A stretch of DNA of 64,000 nucleotides from positions 102,219-166,218 of the forward strand of contig JAZUMQ010000049.1 of NCBI GenBank assembly GCA_045603745.1. Direction: 5' to 3'. Source of the stretch: RGIG995 sp045603745 (GTDB lineage: Bacteria > Bacillota > Clostridia > Oscillospirales > UBA644). The notes beneath the pieces were generated by a model. It had not been told where the DNA came from. It did no database searches and was given only the letters and a program-made list of their open reading frames with translations. The translations under genes and the position numbers were made by a program. This document shows, piece after piece, positions 33,637 through 41,847 of the stretch (the stretch's first letter is position 1; every line of letters begins with the position of its first letter).

Positions 33637-34761
33637 ATGAACAAACTGAAGCGTCTTTTTTTCATTCTTTTGATTCTTGTTTTTTGCTTTAGCCTTGCGG
33701 CCTGCAACAACGAAAAACCCCCTGAAAATTCAAATTCCGACGTTTTGGGATCTTCCGACCCTGTTTCTCAGGACGAAAACGTCAATAAAGAGCCTTCTGT
33801 GGTTTACGTAAATCCCCTTACCGGGTTGGAAACGGACGAGACCGCCGTTAGCGCCCGTCCGATTGCCATCATGATCAACAACATCAAACAATCCCTTCCC
33901 CAAGAAGGGGTCAGCGATATGGATATTCTCATCGAATGCCTCGTAGAAGGAAGCATTACCCGATTGATGGGAATCTGCTCGGATTACAAATCCATTGATA
34001 CCGTGGGATCGATCCGTTCTTCTCGTCCCTATTATTTGGATTTTGCACAAGCCTTTGATGCGATTTATTGTCACGTGGGCGGAAGCACGCAAGCCTATTC
34101 CGAGATTGCGTCCCGGAAGATCGATCATTTGGACGACCTAACCAAAGACCCCATGAACATCTTTTACCGAGATCCGGAACGTCTGAAAATCATGGCGTTG
34201 GAGCACACAATGATGACCACCGGCGAAGGTCTGGTGAAAAGCATTGAACACTTAAATTACAGAACTGCCCTGCGGGAGGGATATGTCTATCCTTTCTCCT
34301 TTGCGCAAGAAGGTTCTTCCACCCAAGTGGGAACCAACGACGCTTTGCACGTTTATCTGCCCATTTCCGGTTATCAGAACGTAGATTACGTTTACAACGG
34401 GGAATCCAAAGAATATTTGCGGTATCAGTATAACGGACAAAAGCACGTAGATGCAAACAACGACAAGCAACTTTCCTTTAAGAATCTGATCGTGCTTTTC
34501 TGTGACACCAAGGTAGCAGATAGCGTGGGACATTTGGAAATCACCACCACCGGAACCGGAACTGGATATTTGGTCAGCGAAGGAAAATACACTGCCATCA
34601 CTTGGTCCAGAACCGATCGAGACGGAAATTTGACTCTGACAGACACTGCCACCGGGAAACCGATCGTTATCAACCGAGGGAAGACCGCCATCAACGTCTG
34701 CCCCACCACGGTGGAAAGCAAAGTAAACATGAACGCCACAAACCGAACGGTAAATCCGTAA
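33637..34761 (+). CDS. DUF3048 lipoprotein (YerB-like)
   Basis: A 374-residue exported lipoprotein. The signal peptide ends SLAAC with lipidated C23. After a short Asn/Ser/Asp tether comes the DUF3048 domain with NPLTGLETDE, RPIAIMINNIKQSLPQEGVSDMDILIECLVEGSITRLMGI, GSIRSSRPYYLDFAQAFDAIYCHVGGS and, at the end, TGKPIVINRGKTAINV. The family (YerB) is common in Firmicutes and of unclear role, perhaps at the cell wall. AGGAGG lies before the ATG. It is a monocistronic unit. Confidence 0.88.
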   Translation: MNKLKRLFFILLILVFCFSLAACNNEKPPENSNSDVLGSSDPVSQDENVNKEPSVVYVNPLTGLETDETAVSARPIAIMINNIKQSLPQEGVSDMDILIECLVEGSITRLMGICSDYKSIDTVGSIRSSRPYYLDFAQAFDAIYCHVGGSTQAYSEIASRKIDHLDDLTKDPMNIFYRDPERLKIMALEHTMMTTGEGLVKSIEHLNYRTALREGYVYPFSFAQEGSSTQVGTNDALHVYLPISGYQNVDYVYNGESKEYLRYQYNGQKHVDANNDKQLSFKNLIVLFCDTKVADSVGHLEITTTGTGTGYLVSEGKYTAITWSRTDRDGNLTLTDTATGKPIVINRGKTAINVCPTTVESKVNMNATNRTVNP

Positions 34762-34775
34762 CCTTGAAGATCAAT

Positions 34776-34806
34776 AAAGAGCGACCGATTGGTCGCTCTT
34801 TTTCAT
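34776..34806. terminator. bidirectional terminator
   Basis: AAGAGCGACC and GGTCGCTCTT pair around GATT between the convergent DUF3048 and ABC ATPase genes. Confidence 0.85.
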
Positions 34807-35567
34807 TCTTTGGGAAGAAAGATCACGTCTTTTTCTCCCTCTCCCTCGACCGTCACACAACGGACGGAAAAAACCCGTTCCAAAATGCCACGTTCCAACA
34901 GTGCTTGAGGAGAATCCATGGCACAAAACGAACCGCTTCCCAACACCGCCACCTGATCGCAATACCGTAACGCCAGGGAAAGATCGTGCAATACCGCAAT
35001 GACGCATTTTCCTTGTTCTTTCAAAGATTTCATCTGTTCCAACAAGGAAAAGCGATGAGAAATATCAAGATAGGTAGTAGGTTCGTCCAATAAAACGTAG
35101 GGGGTTTGCTGGGCAAACAACAAGGCAAGGCAAACCTTTTGCCGTTCTCCACCGGAAAGAGTGTTTATTTCCCGATGAGCCAATTCCTCAGCACCAACGT
35201 CGGTCAAGGCTTTTTTCACCGCATCACGGTCGGCATCGGTCATGCGGCGGGTCAATCCCAAATAGGGATACCGCCCCCGAGAAACCAGATCTTCCACCGT
35301 AACGGAAGGCAACGACCGGGATTGAGGTAACAGAGACAACTGTTTCGCCAATTCTTTTCGGGAGAATTCGTCATAGGAGCGACCGTTCAAAAGAAGTTGT
35401 CCCGCTGAGGGTTTGTTTAATCCACAAAGCAAACGAATCAGCGTCGTTTTTCCACACCCATTTGGCCCGACGATCCCGTAAAAGGTTCCCGGACGAAAGG
35501 TTGCGCAAAGTTCCGAAAGTACCTGTTTTTCGCCGTAAGAGAAGGAAATGGACTTTAATTCAATCAT
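34803..35567 (-). CDS. iron-chelate ABC transporter ATPase (FecE/FhuC-like)
   Basis: A 254-residue ATPase of an iron-siderophore/heme/cobalamin importer. Walker A is GPNGCGKTT near 34, signature LSGGERQK and Walker B YVLLDEPTTYLD. YDEFSRKELAKQLSLLPQ is the family Q-loop block. It is the last gene of the operon that starts at 38252 and overlaps the permease by 8 bases. The substrate is one of the metal chelates; the paired binding protein does not settle which. Confidence 0.9.
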   Translation of the reverse strand: MIELKSISFSYGEKQVLSELCATFRPGTFYGIVGPNGCGKTTLIRLLCGLNKPSAGQLLLNGRSYDEFSRKELAKQLSLLPQSRSLPSVTVEDLVSRGRYPYLGLTRRMTDADRDAVKKALTDVGAEELAHREINTLSGGERQKVCLALLFAQQTPYVLLDEPTTYLDISHRFSLLEQMKSLKEQGKCVIAVLHDLSLALRYCDQVAVLGSGSFCAMDSPQALLERGILERVFSVRCVTVEGEGEKDVIFLPKE

Positions 35568-36597
35568 ACCGCTGCCTCCCCATCAAAATTAAACAGACAA
35601 AGAAGGGTCCACCAACAAAGGAGAGCAAAATTCCCACGGGCAATTCGTAGGGTGCAAATAGAATTCGGCTGAAAAGATCACAAATCAAAACTAAAACGGC
35701 GCCCCCTAAAGCACTTATAGGAATCAACCATCGGTGCGCTTGCCCGACGAAACGGCGGGCAACATGGGGAACAATCAACCCCACGAAGCCCAAAAGTCCG
35801 GAGAAACTGACCGATGCACCGGCAAGCACACTGGCCAGGCACAAAAACAACAATTGCATTGCCTTTACGTTCATTCCCAAACTTTTGGCGGGATCGTCTC
35901 CAAGGGCAAGAATATCTACGTCCCGCCCCAACAACATTGCAAGAAATAAGCCTAAGCAAATCAGGATACTAGGAAGAACGATCCGGGAAAAGGTAACCCC
36001 GGAAAGGCCTCCGATCATAAAGGCATCAGCATCGTATACGCTATCGGGATAGAGAATTTTGACGGTATTGATTCCCGCATTGAGTATGGAGCTGACGGCA
36101 ATTCCCACTAAGGTGACGGTCATGCGATCCGCCCCGGTTTTCAAGGAAATGGCATAGATACAAAGACAGGTCGCCACCGCTCCAAAAAACGCCGCCACAG
36201 GCAAAAACCGAACCGCCGTGGGAAATACGGCAAGCATCAGAACCGCCCCCAATCCGGCACCGGAATTGACCCCGATGACGTTAGGTGCAGCCATAGGATT
36301 GTGCAACACCGCTTGAATCAGAACCCCGGCAACCGCCAACGCCATTCCGGAAAGAAGCGCGCCACACACCCGAGGCAAACGAAGATGAAACAAAATCCGA
36401 AGGGCAGGGGCATCAAAATCCCCGGAACTCAGGGCAGAAACAATCTCTCCCGGTAAAATCCACACCGAACCGAAACAAAGAGCGGCGACAAAAGAAAGGA
36501 TCAGTAGAACGATTAAAATACAGAGAAGCACGGAAGGAGAAATTCCGTGCTTAAGAGGCGAATTGTTCTGGGTAGATGATTTTTGCAAGGGTTTCAT
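35560..36597 (-). CDS. iron-chelate ABC transporter permease (FecCD/BtuC-like)
   Basis: A 345-residue permease with about ten hydrophobic segments. Conserved blocks are LRLPRVCGALLSGMALAVAGVLIQAVLHNPMAAPNVIGVNSGAGLGAV and GLIVPHVARRFVGQAHRW, which are the FecCD hallmark. I start at the ATG ending at 36597, which gives a normal family length. This puts the first 47 bases inside the end of the binding-protein gene. An earlier ATG (ending 36618) is also possible. Confidence 0.85.
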   Translation of the reverse strand: MKPLQKSSTQNNSPLKHGISPSVLLCILIVLLILSFVAALCFGSVWILPGEIVSALSSGDFDAPALRILFHLRLPRVCGALLSGMALAVAGVLIQAVLHNPMAAPNVIGVNSGAGLGAVLMLAVFPTAVRFLPVAAFFGAVATCLCIYAISLKTGADRMTVTLVGIAVSSILNAGINTVKILYPDSVYDADAFMIGGLSGVTFSRIVLPSILICLGLFLAMLLGRDVDILALGDDPAKSLGMNVKAMQLLFLCLASVLAGASVSFSGLLGFVGLIVPHVARRFVGQAHRWLIPISALGGAVLVLICDLFSRILFAPYELPVGILLSFVGGPFFVCLILMGRQRYD

Positions 36598-37483
36598 AAC
36601 TTTCAGTCCACCGTTCATTGGGTTTATAATGGAACAAATCCTTGGGAAGCATGAAATAATTCCCATTCTTTACCGCAGAAAGGCCACGCCATGCCGGATT
36701 ATTTTCCACGTTCTGCCGCAAAAATTCCTCTGCCGCGGCCTGTTCTCCCATAGCGAGAGCAATAATATAATCCGGGTCTTCTTGGATTATCTTTTCTACG
36801 CTTAGATCCTCCAATAACGACGCATTTTCTTCAGCAATATTGGTAAGTCCGAATTCTTTCAAAATTTGTCCTGCCAGATTATCGTCGGTTTTCGCCTTCA
36901 TTCCGGTGGAATAGACCCGCAAAAGAAGGACGGTTTTGTCGGTCTTTTCAGGAATTTTCTTTAGCAGAGCGGTGATTTTTGTTTCCACGTCGATCACGTG
37001 GGTTTGATAGAGATCTTGCCGTCGGTTCACGGCACAAAATTGTTGCATCATTCCCTTGTAATCGGCAAAAGTATCCACCCGAAAATAACCGTGGGGAATT
37101 TTTGCCGTATTCAGAGCGTCCTGCAACTTCAAATGTGCCGCAAGATCGGCGGAAAGAATGACGTAGTCGGGATTCAGGGCAACAATCTGCTCCAAATCAA
37201 TATTTTTCACCGTACCAACAAGGGAAACGGAATCTGCCGAAAAAATCCCTTGTTCCACCGCGTCGTCAGTAACTCCCGTCAATTTGCCTCCGGAAAGAAG
37301 CCAGCAATCGGCAAAGGAACCGTAACAAGACACCACCCGGGCATCGGGAGAAAGTCGGACGGTATTCCCCAAGGCGTCGGTGAGAACGAAACCGTCGGAG
37401 GAATCCGGCACCTTCGTTTCCCCGCAAGCAACGAAAGACAGGCACAATATCAAAAGAAAAAGAAAAGATAGCAATCGCTTCAT
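36551..37483 (-). CDS. iron-chelate binding lipoprotein (FhuD/BtuF-like)
   Basis: A 310-residue lipoprotein; the signal peptide ends SFVAC with lipidated C20. Two alpha/beta lobes of the class III binding-protein fold are joined by a long helix. Seen are GFVLTDALGNTVRL, RVVSCYGSFADCWLLSGG, LEQIVALNPDYVILSADL, VLLLRVYSTGMKAKTDDNLAGQILKEFGLTNIAEEN and KIIQEDPDYIIAL. Among such proteins the ligand may be siderophore, heme or cobalamin. Its start lies 1 base after the stop of the siroheme-type reductase gene, so the four genes form one operon. Confidence 0.87.
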   Translation of the reverse strand: MKRLLSFLFLLILCLSFVACGETKVPDSSDGFVLTDALGNTVRLSPDARVVSCYGSFADCWLLSGGKLTGVTDDAVEQGIFSADSVSLVGTVKNIDLEQIVALNPDYVILSADLAAHLKLQDALNTAKIPHGYFRVDTFADYKGMMQQFCAVNRRQDLYQTHVIDVETKITALLKKIPEKTDKTVLLLRVYSTGMKAKTDDNLAGQILKEFGLTNIAEENASLLEDLSVEKIIQEDPDYIIALAMGEQAAAEEFLRQNVENNPAWRGLSAVKNGNYFMLPKDLFHYKPNERWTESYETLAKIIYPEQFAS

Positions 37484-37484
37484 T

Positions 37485-38252
37485 TTATTGTACTTTCAAT
37501 TCCGCGGAAAGAATTTCTTCTTTTCGGTTCAATAAATCGTCGGAAAACAGAGATTTTTCCAGCGCTTCCACTCCGATGCGGTCAACGGCTTTTCCAAGGC
37601 GTTCTTTCACGTAGGCGTTTTCCCGGAACCACAGAATGGTTTTTTCCAAAATCGGCAATACTTCGTCCGCGGTTACCAATCGAGAAAGCGCCGTTCCCAT
37701 GCGGGTGTTTTTCCCCCAAGTCCCGCCTACGTAGATCTGATAAGCGGCTTCTTTTTGTCCCGGAATCCGTCGGCCTTCCACACCGAAATCATTCAGAGAA
37801 GGTTTAATGCAACTGTTGGGGCAACCGCCTACGCCGATTTTAAATTTATGGGGCAGTTTTACGGAATTCCAGCCCACGTAAAAAGTTTCGTGAATTTCTT
37901 TGGCAAGGGCTTGGGTATCGTAACAACCAAACACGCAGGTCGTTCCCTTGCAAGCGGTGACGGGGCGTACCTTCGGACCGGTTCCGCCGAAGATCAAACC
38001 GTGCTCCAAAGCAAACGCCTCGGCGTTTGGAATACTATCGAAGGCGATGCCGGGAATTTCCATGCACTGACGACTGGTGGGGATCAATTTTCCGTTGCCG
38101 TAGGTTTCAGCGAGGGTCGCCATATCACGGATATTTTCTACAGTAAACACCGTTCCGGGAGCAAGCATACGCCCGGAAAAACAATCGGTTCCCCGGTTAC
38201 GCAAAAAGCCTCTTCCCTTCACGGAATTGATTTGTTCGGTGGTCAAAGCCAT
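37485..38252 (-). CDS. nitrite/sulfite reductase-type siroheme iron-sulfur protein, single half-domain
   Basis: A 255-residue protein with one nitrite/sulfite reductase half-unit and one 4Fe-4S/siroheme domain, so much shorter than assimilatory SiR or NirA (500-600). Cluster cysteines appear as C101-x4-C106 with C110 close by, then C144-x3-C148 (GGCPNSC). The first pair is one residue shorter than the classic Cx5C. LIPTSRQCMEIPGIA near residue 57 belongs to the ferredoxin-like half-domain. Such small proteins occur in anaerobes, and their electron acceptor is mostly unknown. It leads the iron-chelate ABC operon and has a good promoter with an inverted repeat across it. Confidence 0.8.
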   Translation of the reverse strand: MALTTEQINSVKGRGFLRNRGTDCFSGRMLAPGTVFTVENIRDMATLAETYGNGKLIPTSRQCMEIPGIAFDSIPNAEAFALEHGLIFGGTGPKVRPVTACKGTTCVFGCYDTQALAKEIHETFYVGWNSVKLPHKFKIGVGGCPNSCIKPSLNDFGVEGRRIPGQKEAAYQIYVGGTWGKNTRMGTALSRLVTADEVLPILEKTILWFRENAYVKERLGKAVDRIGVEALEKSLFSDDLLNRKEEILSAELKVQ

Positions 38253-38287
38253 AATAAATTCTCCCTTTACAGTTACTTTTCTTTCTT

Positions 38288-38316
38288 ATTATAACGCAAT
38301 CCCCTTGAATCGTCAA
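38288..38316 (-). promoter_or_regulatory. promoter of the reductase/iron-chelate operon
   Basis: TTGACG, 17 bases, TATAAT on the minus strand, about 35 bases before the start codon. Confidence 0.7.
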
Positions 38317-38324
38317 GGGGATTG
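38297..38324. promoter_or_regulatory. 12-bp inverted repeat across the -35 and spacer
   Basis: CAATCCCCTTGA and TCAAGGGGATTG with a 4-base loop. It covers the -35 and most of the spacer, so a bound repressor would block polymerase. It could also act as a hairpin behind the c-di-AMP receptor gene, but no T-run follows it on that strand. Confidence 0.55.
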
Positions 38325-38344
38325 AAGATATTGTTCGTAAAAGA

Positions 38345-38671
38345 TTAGAACTTTTCCATCTGATCCACGTTTAAAACAAAAACCGTAGCACCGCCAACGG
38401 TGACCTCTTCGGGCAGGCTATGGTTTTTCATTCCGGCACCAAAGGAAGACGTATGGGCGCTTAAATGCTTTCGTGTTGTACAATGCTTTTTTAAAATATT
38501 GATCGCCGTGGCAGTTTCCCCATCCTCCGTCCCGATCAAAAGGGTTGTGTTCCCAACCATCAAAAATCCACCGGTGGTAGAAAGGCGGGTAACAAAAAAT
38601 CCGGCATCAGTCAATGCGGAAGACGCAACGGCACTGTCGTCGTTATTCACGATGGCAAGAATTAATTTCAT
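38345..38671 (-). CDS. darA: cyclic-di-AMP receptor, PII-like (DarA/PstA)
   Basis: A 108-residue PII-like trimer-forming protein that binds the second messenger c-di-AMP. The signature is MKLILAIVNNDD, the T-loop start LTDAGFFVTRLSTTGGFLMVGNTTLLIGTE, and the C-terminal GGATVFVLNVDQMEKF. In Bacillus darA stands near tmk and holB; here it is the third gene after an ABC exporter and DUF1854, 17 bases from the latter. This suggests, without proof, that it modulates the exporter. Its own partner proteins are unknown in most species. Confidence 0.9.
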   Translation of the reverse strand: MKLILAIVNNDDSAVASSALTDAGFFVTRLSTTGGFLMVGNTTLLIGTEDGETATAINILKKHCTTRKHLSAHTSSFGAGMKNHSLPEEVTVGGATVFVLNVDQMEKF

Positions 38672-38688
38672 AGTTTTACTCCTCCGTA

Positions 38689-39177
38689 TTATAAGAATGA
38701 ATCAAGCAAGGCTCTGCTTTTTCGATCAAGCTTGTTTAGGTCGGGAATCTCATAGCGGTTATCGTTACTGTCACGCACCAAAACTCTGCTTCCGTAGAGA
38801 AGTTTCAGCCCATGCAGAATATTTCGGATCTCAATAGTGGCATTTCCTCGATCGGTCTCCACCTTGAGGGTAAGCATTCCGAAGGATTCTTTGCACTCGT
38901 TAATCCGGGTGATGCGGGGAATCAAATAATATTCCTCCAAACAACCTTCAATGATCTTCCGTTCACGTTCCGGCAGGGTGCGAAGATCTCGAATTACCGC
39001 AACTTCGTGCCCTTCCTGGTCTAAAAGCGTAATATACTTTTCCAATCCCGTCATGGGAAACAATCGACGCGGTTCAAGATTTTCAAATTTTCGCCCATCG
39101 TACAGTTCCAAATCCACAACGGTAATATCTTTGGGGATAAATCGGGCAATATCGTGGTCAATATAAATCCGTTCCAT
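38689..39177 (-). CDS. DUF1854 protein
   Basis: A 162-residue soluble protein of the DUF1854 family. Seen are VDLELYDGRKFENLEPRRLFPMTG, the central HEVAVIRDLRTLPERERKIIEGCLEEYYLIPRI and the C-terminal TRGNATIEIRN-like stretch ending in LLDSFL. Relatives accompany an ABC exporter in cyanophycin gene clusters of other bacteria, but no cyanophycin synthetase lies here. Its ATG overlaps the ABC stop as TAATG, so the two are coupled. The likely role is as a soluble partner of that exporter. Confidence 0.8.
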   Translation of the reverse strand: MERIYIDHDIARFIPKDITVVDLELYDGRKFENLEPRRLFPMTGLEKYITLLDQEGHEVAVIRDLRTLPERERKIIEGCLEEYYLIPRITRINECKESFGMLTLKVETDRGNATIEIRNILHGLKLLYGSRVLVRDSNDNRYEIPDLNKLDRKSRALLDSFL

Positions 39178-41549
39178 TACTCAAACCTCTCTTCTTCCTT
39201 GGTTTTGCGAATCTGATCGGACATGGTCTGAATCTGAACCAACTTATAATATTTTCCCTTTTTTGCCATCAATTCTTCCGGAGAACCCATTTCCAAAATC
39301 TCCCCTTTATCCACCACGATAATTTTATTTGCCTTTCGCAACGTGGACAAACGGTGGGCGATCATTAACGTGGTTCTCCCCCGGATCAGATTATCAATGG
39401 CGTCTTGAATAAGACTTTCGGTTTCGGAGTCAACGGAAGCGGTAGCTTCGTCCAAGAACAAAATATTGGGATTTCGCAACACCGCCCGGGCGATGGACAA
39501 GCGTTGCCGTTCGCCACCGGATAACCCAGTGCCCCGCTCTCCCAAAAGCGTATCATACCCGTCGGGAAGCCGGGCAATAAATTCATGGGCATTGGCGACG
39601 TCTGCAGCGTGGATTACCTGCTCCACGTGAACGTTATCACAACCGTAAGCGATATTATTGTAGATCGAATCGTGGAACATCATGGGTTCTTGCTGAACGT
39701 ACCCAATTTCAGAACGGTAAAATTCCAAATCAATATCCTTAATATTGATTCCGTCCATCAAAATCTCGCCATCATAATGGTCATAGTACCGCATGAGAAG
39801 ATTGATCAACGTGGATTTTCCCGCACCGGTCGTTCCGACGATTCCCACAATATCCCCCGGCTCGATGGTAAGATTTACGTTGGAAAGGGTTCGCTTGGAA
39901 CGATCGAAGGAGAAACTGACGTTTTTAAATTCAATTTTCCCCTTCAAATGCTTGGGGTGATTCCCTTTTGCAAAATCCGCTTCCGGTTCGGCATCTAAAA
40001 TATCCAAAAGCCGCTCTGCGGAATTCAGAGCGTTTTGATAAGAATCGTTGAGGTTTGCAAAAAAGTTGACCGGACCGTAAAACATGGACGTATAGGAAAT
40101 AAAGGAGACCAACAACCCTGGAGAAAGCACCCCTGGATCGTCAATAGTCCAATTCCCTCCGACGCTCCAAATCAAAAGAGAACCGCAAGAAATAACGAAA
40201 CTGACGATATTGGGGAACAGAGTTGTGATCTTTGACGCGGAAATATCGGTTTTCAACCATTCCCCGTTATAATCACAAAAGGTGTCTACGCTTCGCTTTT
40301 CGTTGGTAAATGCTTTGATGACGCGAATTCCCGGAATGGTATCCGTTAAAATCGAAGACACCGCGGACCAGCGTCGCCAGATCCGACGGTAAAAGGGAGC
40401 GATCTTTTTCCCGAAGATCCGAGCACCGATCACGACGAACGGTACAGGAATCAAGGAAAGCAGAGTTAGTTGCCAATTCAAGACAAACATAATGACCACA
40501 ATCCCGATTAACAGGAAAAATTGAACCACGACTTCTTGGGTGATTCGTAGCATGAATGCTTGTATCGTAGACGTATCCCCACTGATCCGATTGATAACCG
40601 ATCCGGTGGAGGTGCGATCGTAAAAGCGCATAGGCAAATGCTGTGCTTTCCGATAAACGTCGTTGCGCAGTTCCGCCACGATCCTATCTCCGCTGATTCG
40701 GAGAAGATAAGAGCGGATCGCACCGATTCCATACTGAATCAGATATGTTCCCAACAACACACCGACGCACACCAAAAGCATCTCACGTTTTCCGGTGGGA
40801 AGTACATCGTCCACCAAAGTTTTGGTCATATAAGGGGGGATCAACGATACCCCCGTGGTAATCACAGACAGAAGCAAGCAGAACAAAAGCAACCATTTTT
40901 GGGGGAGAATATACCCCGCCAATTTTTTGACGATTTGTCCTTTTGACTGACAATTCAAACAAGGTGCCCCGGGACGAATCAGCCTTCGTCCGCATTTGGG
41001 ACAGATACTGAATTGTTTTTCAAAGGCAGCCTCGACAAATTTCAGTTCTTCCCCCGGATCTTTGCCGGCGGCAACGTTTTCAATATAACGGGCAGCCGCA
41101 TCGTAGAGGGAGGCGACCTTATAAGAAAAGCGGATAAAATTTTCATATTTTTTAGAGAGATCAATATATTCCTTGCCACTGTCATCGGCAGAAAAAACGA
41201 GCATCGCGTTTCCGTAATATCGCTTTACGAAAGCACGTTTTACTCCGACGTATTCTCGGATTTTATATCCTTCTTTCAGCGAGGGGTCAAATCCGTAAAT
41301 TCGATGATCGGTCACCGCTAAAAAAGAGGTGGCATACTTACTTTTTAAATTCAAATCTCCGACAATGACAAACAACAAAGTTTCTTCCTTCGGAATGACA
41401 CGGTCCAATTGAGCCAACTCCGTGGGAGAAAGAACTTTGTTCACCAAAAGGGGGCGATCCCGGAAAGAGGCATTTACACCTCGTCCCGGGTTGGTATCCG
41501 GAGGTTTTTGCGGATCAGCCGCAGCATTTCGATTCGTTTTCGTTCCCAT
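39177..41549 (-). CDS. ABC exporter with N-terminal sensory domain and zinc ribbon
   Basis: A 790-residue half-transporter. Residues ~35-165 form a beta-rich PH-like domain (ETLLFVIVGDLNLKS, FLAVTDHRIYGFDP, RAFVKRYYGNAMLVFS). A zinc ribbon follows (C183-x2-C186 ... C197-x2-C200). Six membrane helices of the type 1 exporter fold come next (~213-510), then an ATPase with GTTGAGKST, LSGGERQR and ILFLDEATASVD. It should work as a homodimer, as MsbA does. The cytosolic front end of ~200 residues before the first helix is not found in common MsbA/BmrA exporters. AAAAGGAG stands 9 bases before the ATG. Confidence 0.85.
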   Translation of the reverse strand: MGTKTNRNAAADPQKPPDTNPGRGVNASFRDRPLLVNKVLSPTELAQLDRVIPKEETLLFVIVGDLNLKSKYATSFLAVTDHRIYGFDPSLKEGYKIREYVGVKRAFVKRYYGNAMLVFSADDSGKEYIDLSKKYENFIRFSYKVASLYDAAARYIENVAAGKDPGEELKFVEAAFEKQFSICPKCGRRLIRPGAPCLNCQSKGQIVKKLAGYILPQKWLLLFCLLLSVITTGVSLIPPYMTKTLVDDVLPTGKREMLLVCVGVLLGTYLIQYGIGAIRSYLLRISGDRIVAELRNDVYRKAQHLPMRFYDRTSTGSVINRISGDTSTIQAFMLRITQEVVVQFFLLIGIVVIMFVLNWQLTLLSLIPVPFVVIGARIFGKKIAPFYRRIWRRWSAVSSILTDTIPGIRVIKAFTNEKRSVDTFCDYNGEWLKTDISASKITTLFPNIVSFVISCGSLLIWSVGGNWTIDDPGVLSPGLLVSFISYTSMFYGPVNFFANLNDSYQNALNSAERLLDILDAEPEADFAKGNHPKHLKGKIEFKNVSFSFDRSKRTLSNVNLTIEPGDIVGIVGTTGAGKSTLINLLMRYYDHYDGEILMDGINIKDIDLEFYRSEIGYVQQEPMMFHDSIYNNIAYGCDNVHVEQVIHAADVANAHEFIARLPDGYDTLLGERGTGLSGGERQRLSIARAVLRNPNILFLDEATASVDSETESLIQDAIDNLIRGRTTLMIAHRLSTLRKANKIIVVDKGEILEMGSPEELMAKKGKYYKLVQIQTMSDQIRKTKEEERFE

Positions 41550-41690
41550 TTCGGATTTCTCCTTTTCATTTCTTTTGCATTATTTTGAAGATAGACGATC
41601 GGGGCGCGTTTTGAATCCGGTGTTGGCATATCAGTCTCACCGCAGTCCCCGAACCTCCTGCCGGGAAACTGGAAACCTTTAATTGCCTGT

Positions 41691-41719
41691 AGTATAGCAC
41701 GAAAAAAAAGAAATTTCAA
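41691..41719 (-). promoter_or_regulatory. promoter of the ABC-DUF1854-darA operon
   Basis: TTGAAA, 17 bases, TATACT on the minus strand. A leader of about 140 bases (41550-41690) follows, with no convincing gene in it. Confidence 0.6.
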
Positions 41720-41787
41720 CCCCTTTTTCAAAAAAAGTTTTGAACATTTTTTGACAGGATTTTTTGTGCAAAAAAGCGTCTCTTTCA

Positions 41788-41826
41788 ACGAAAAATCCTG
41801 CAAAACCTCAAAAGGCTCTGCAGGAT
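41788..41826 (-). terminator. terminator of the CPBP protease gene
   Basis: Minus strand ATCCTGCA and TGCAGGAT enclose an inner CCT/AGG stem and are followed by TTTTTCG. Confidence 0.7.
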
Positions 41827-41847
41827 CGATTGACGGAAAGAAATTTT

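Noticed and set aside
41474..41640. Short basic frame (MPTPDSKRAPIVYL...) on the minus strand overlapping the start of the ABC exporter gene
   Set aside because: The ribosome site is weak and the frame overlaps the exporter start heavily. It might be a leader peptide, but nothing supports it beyond an open frame.
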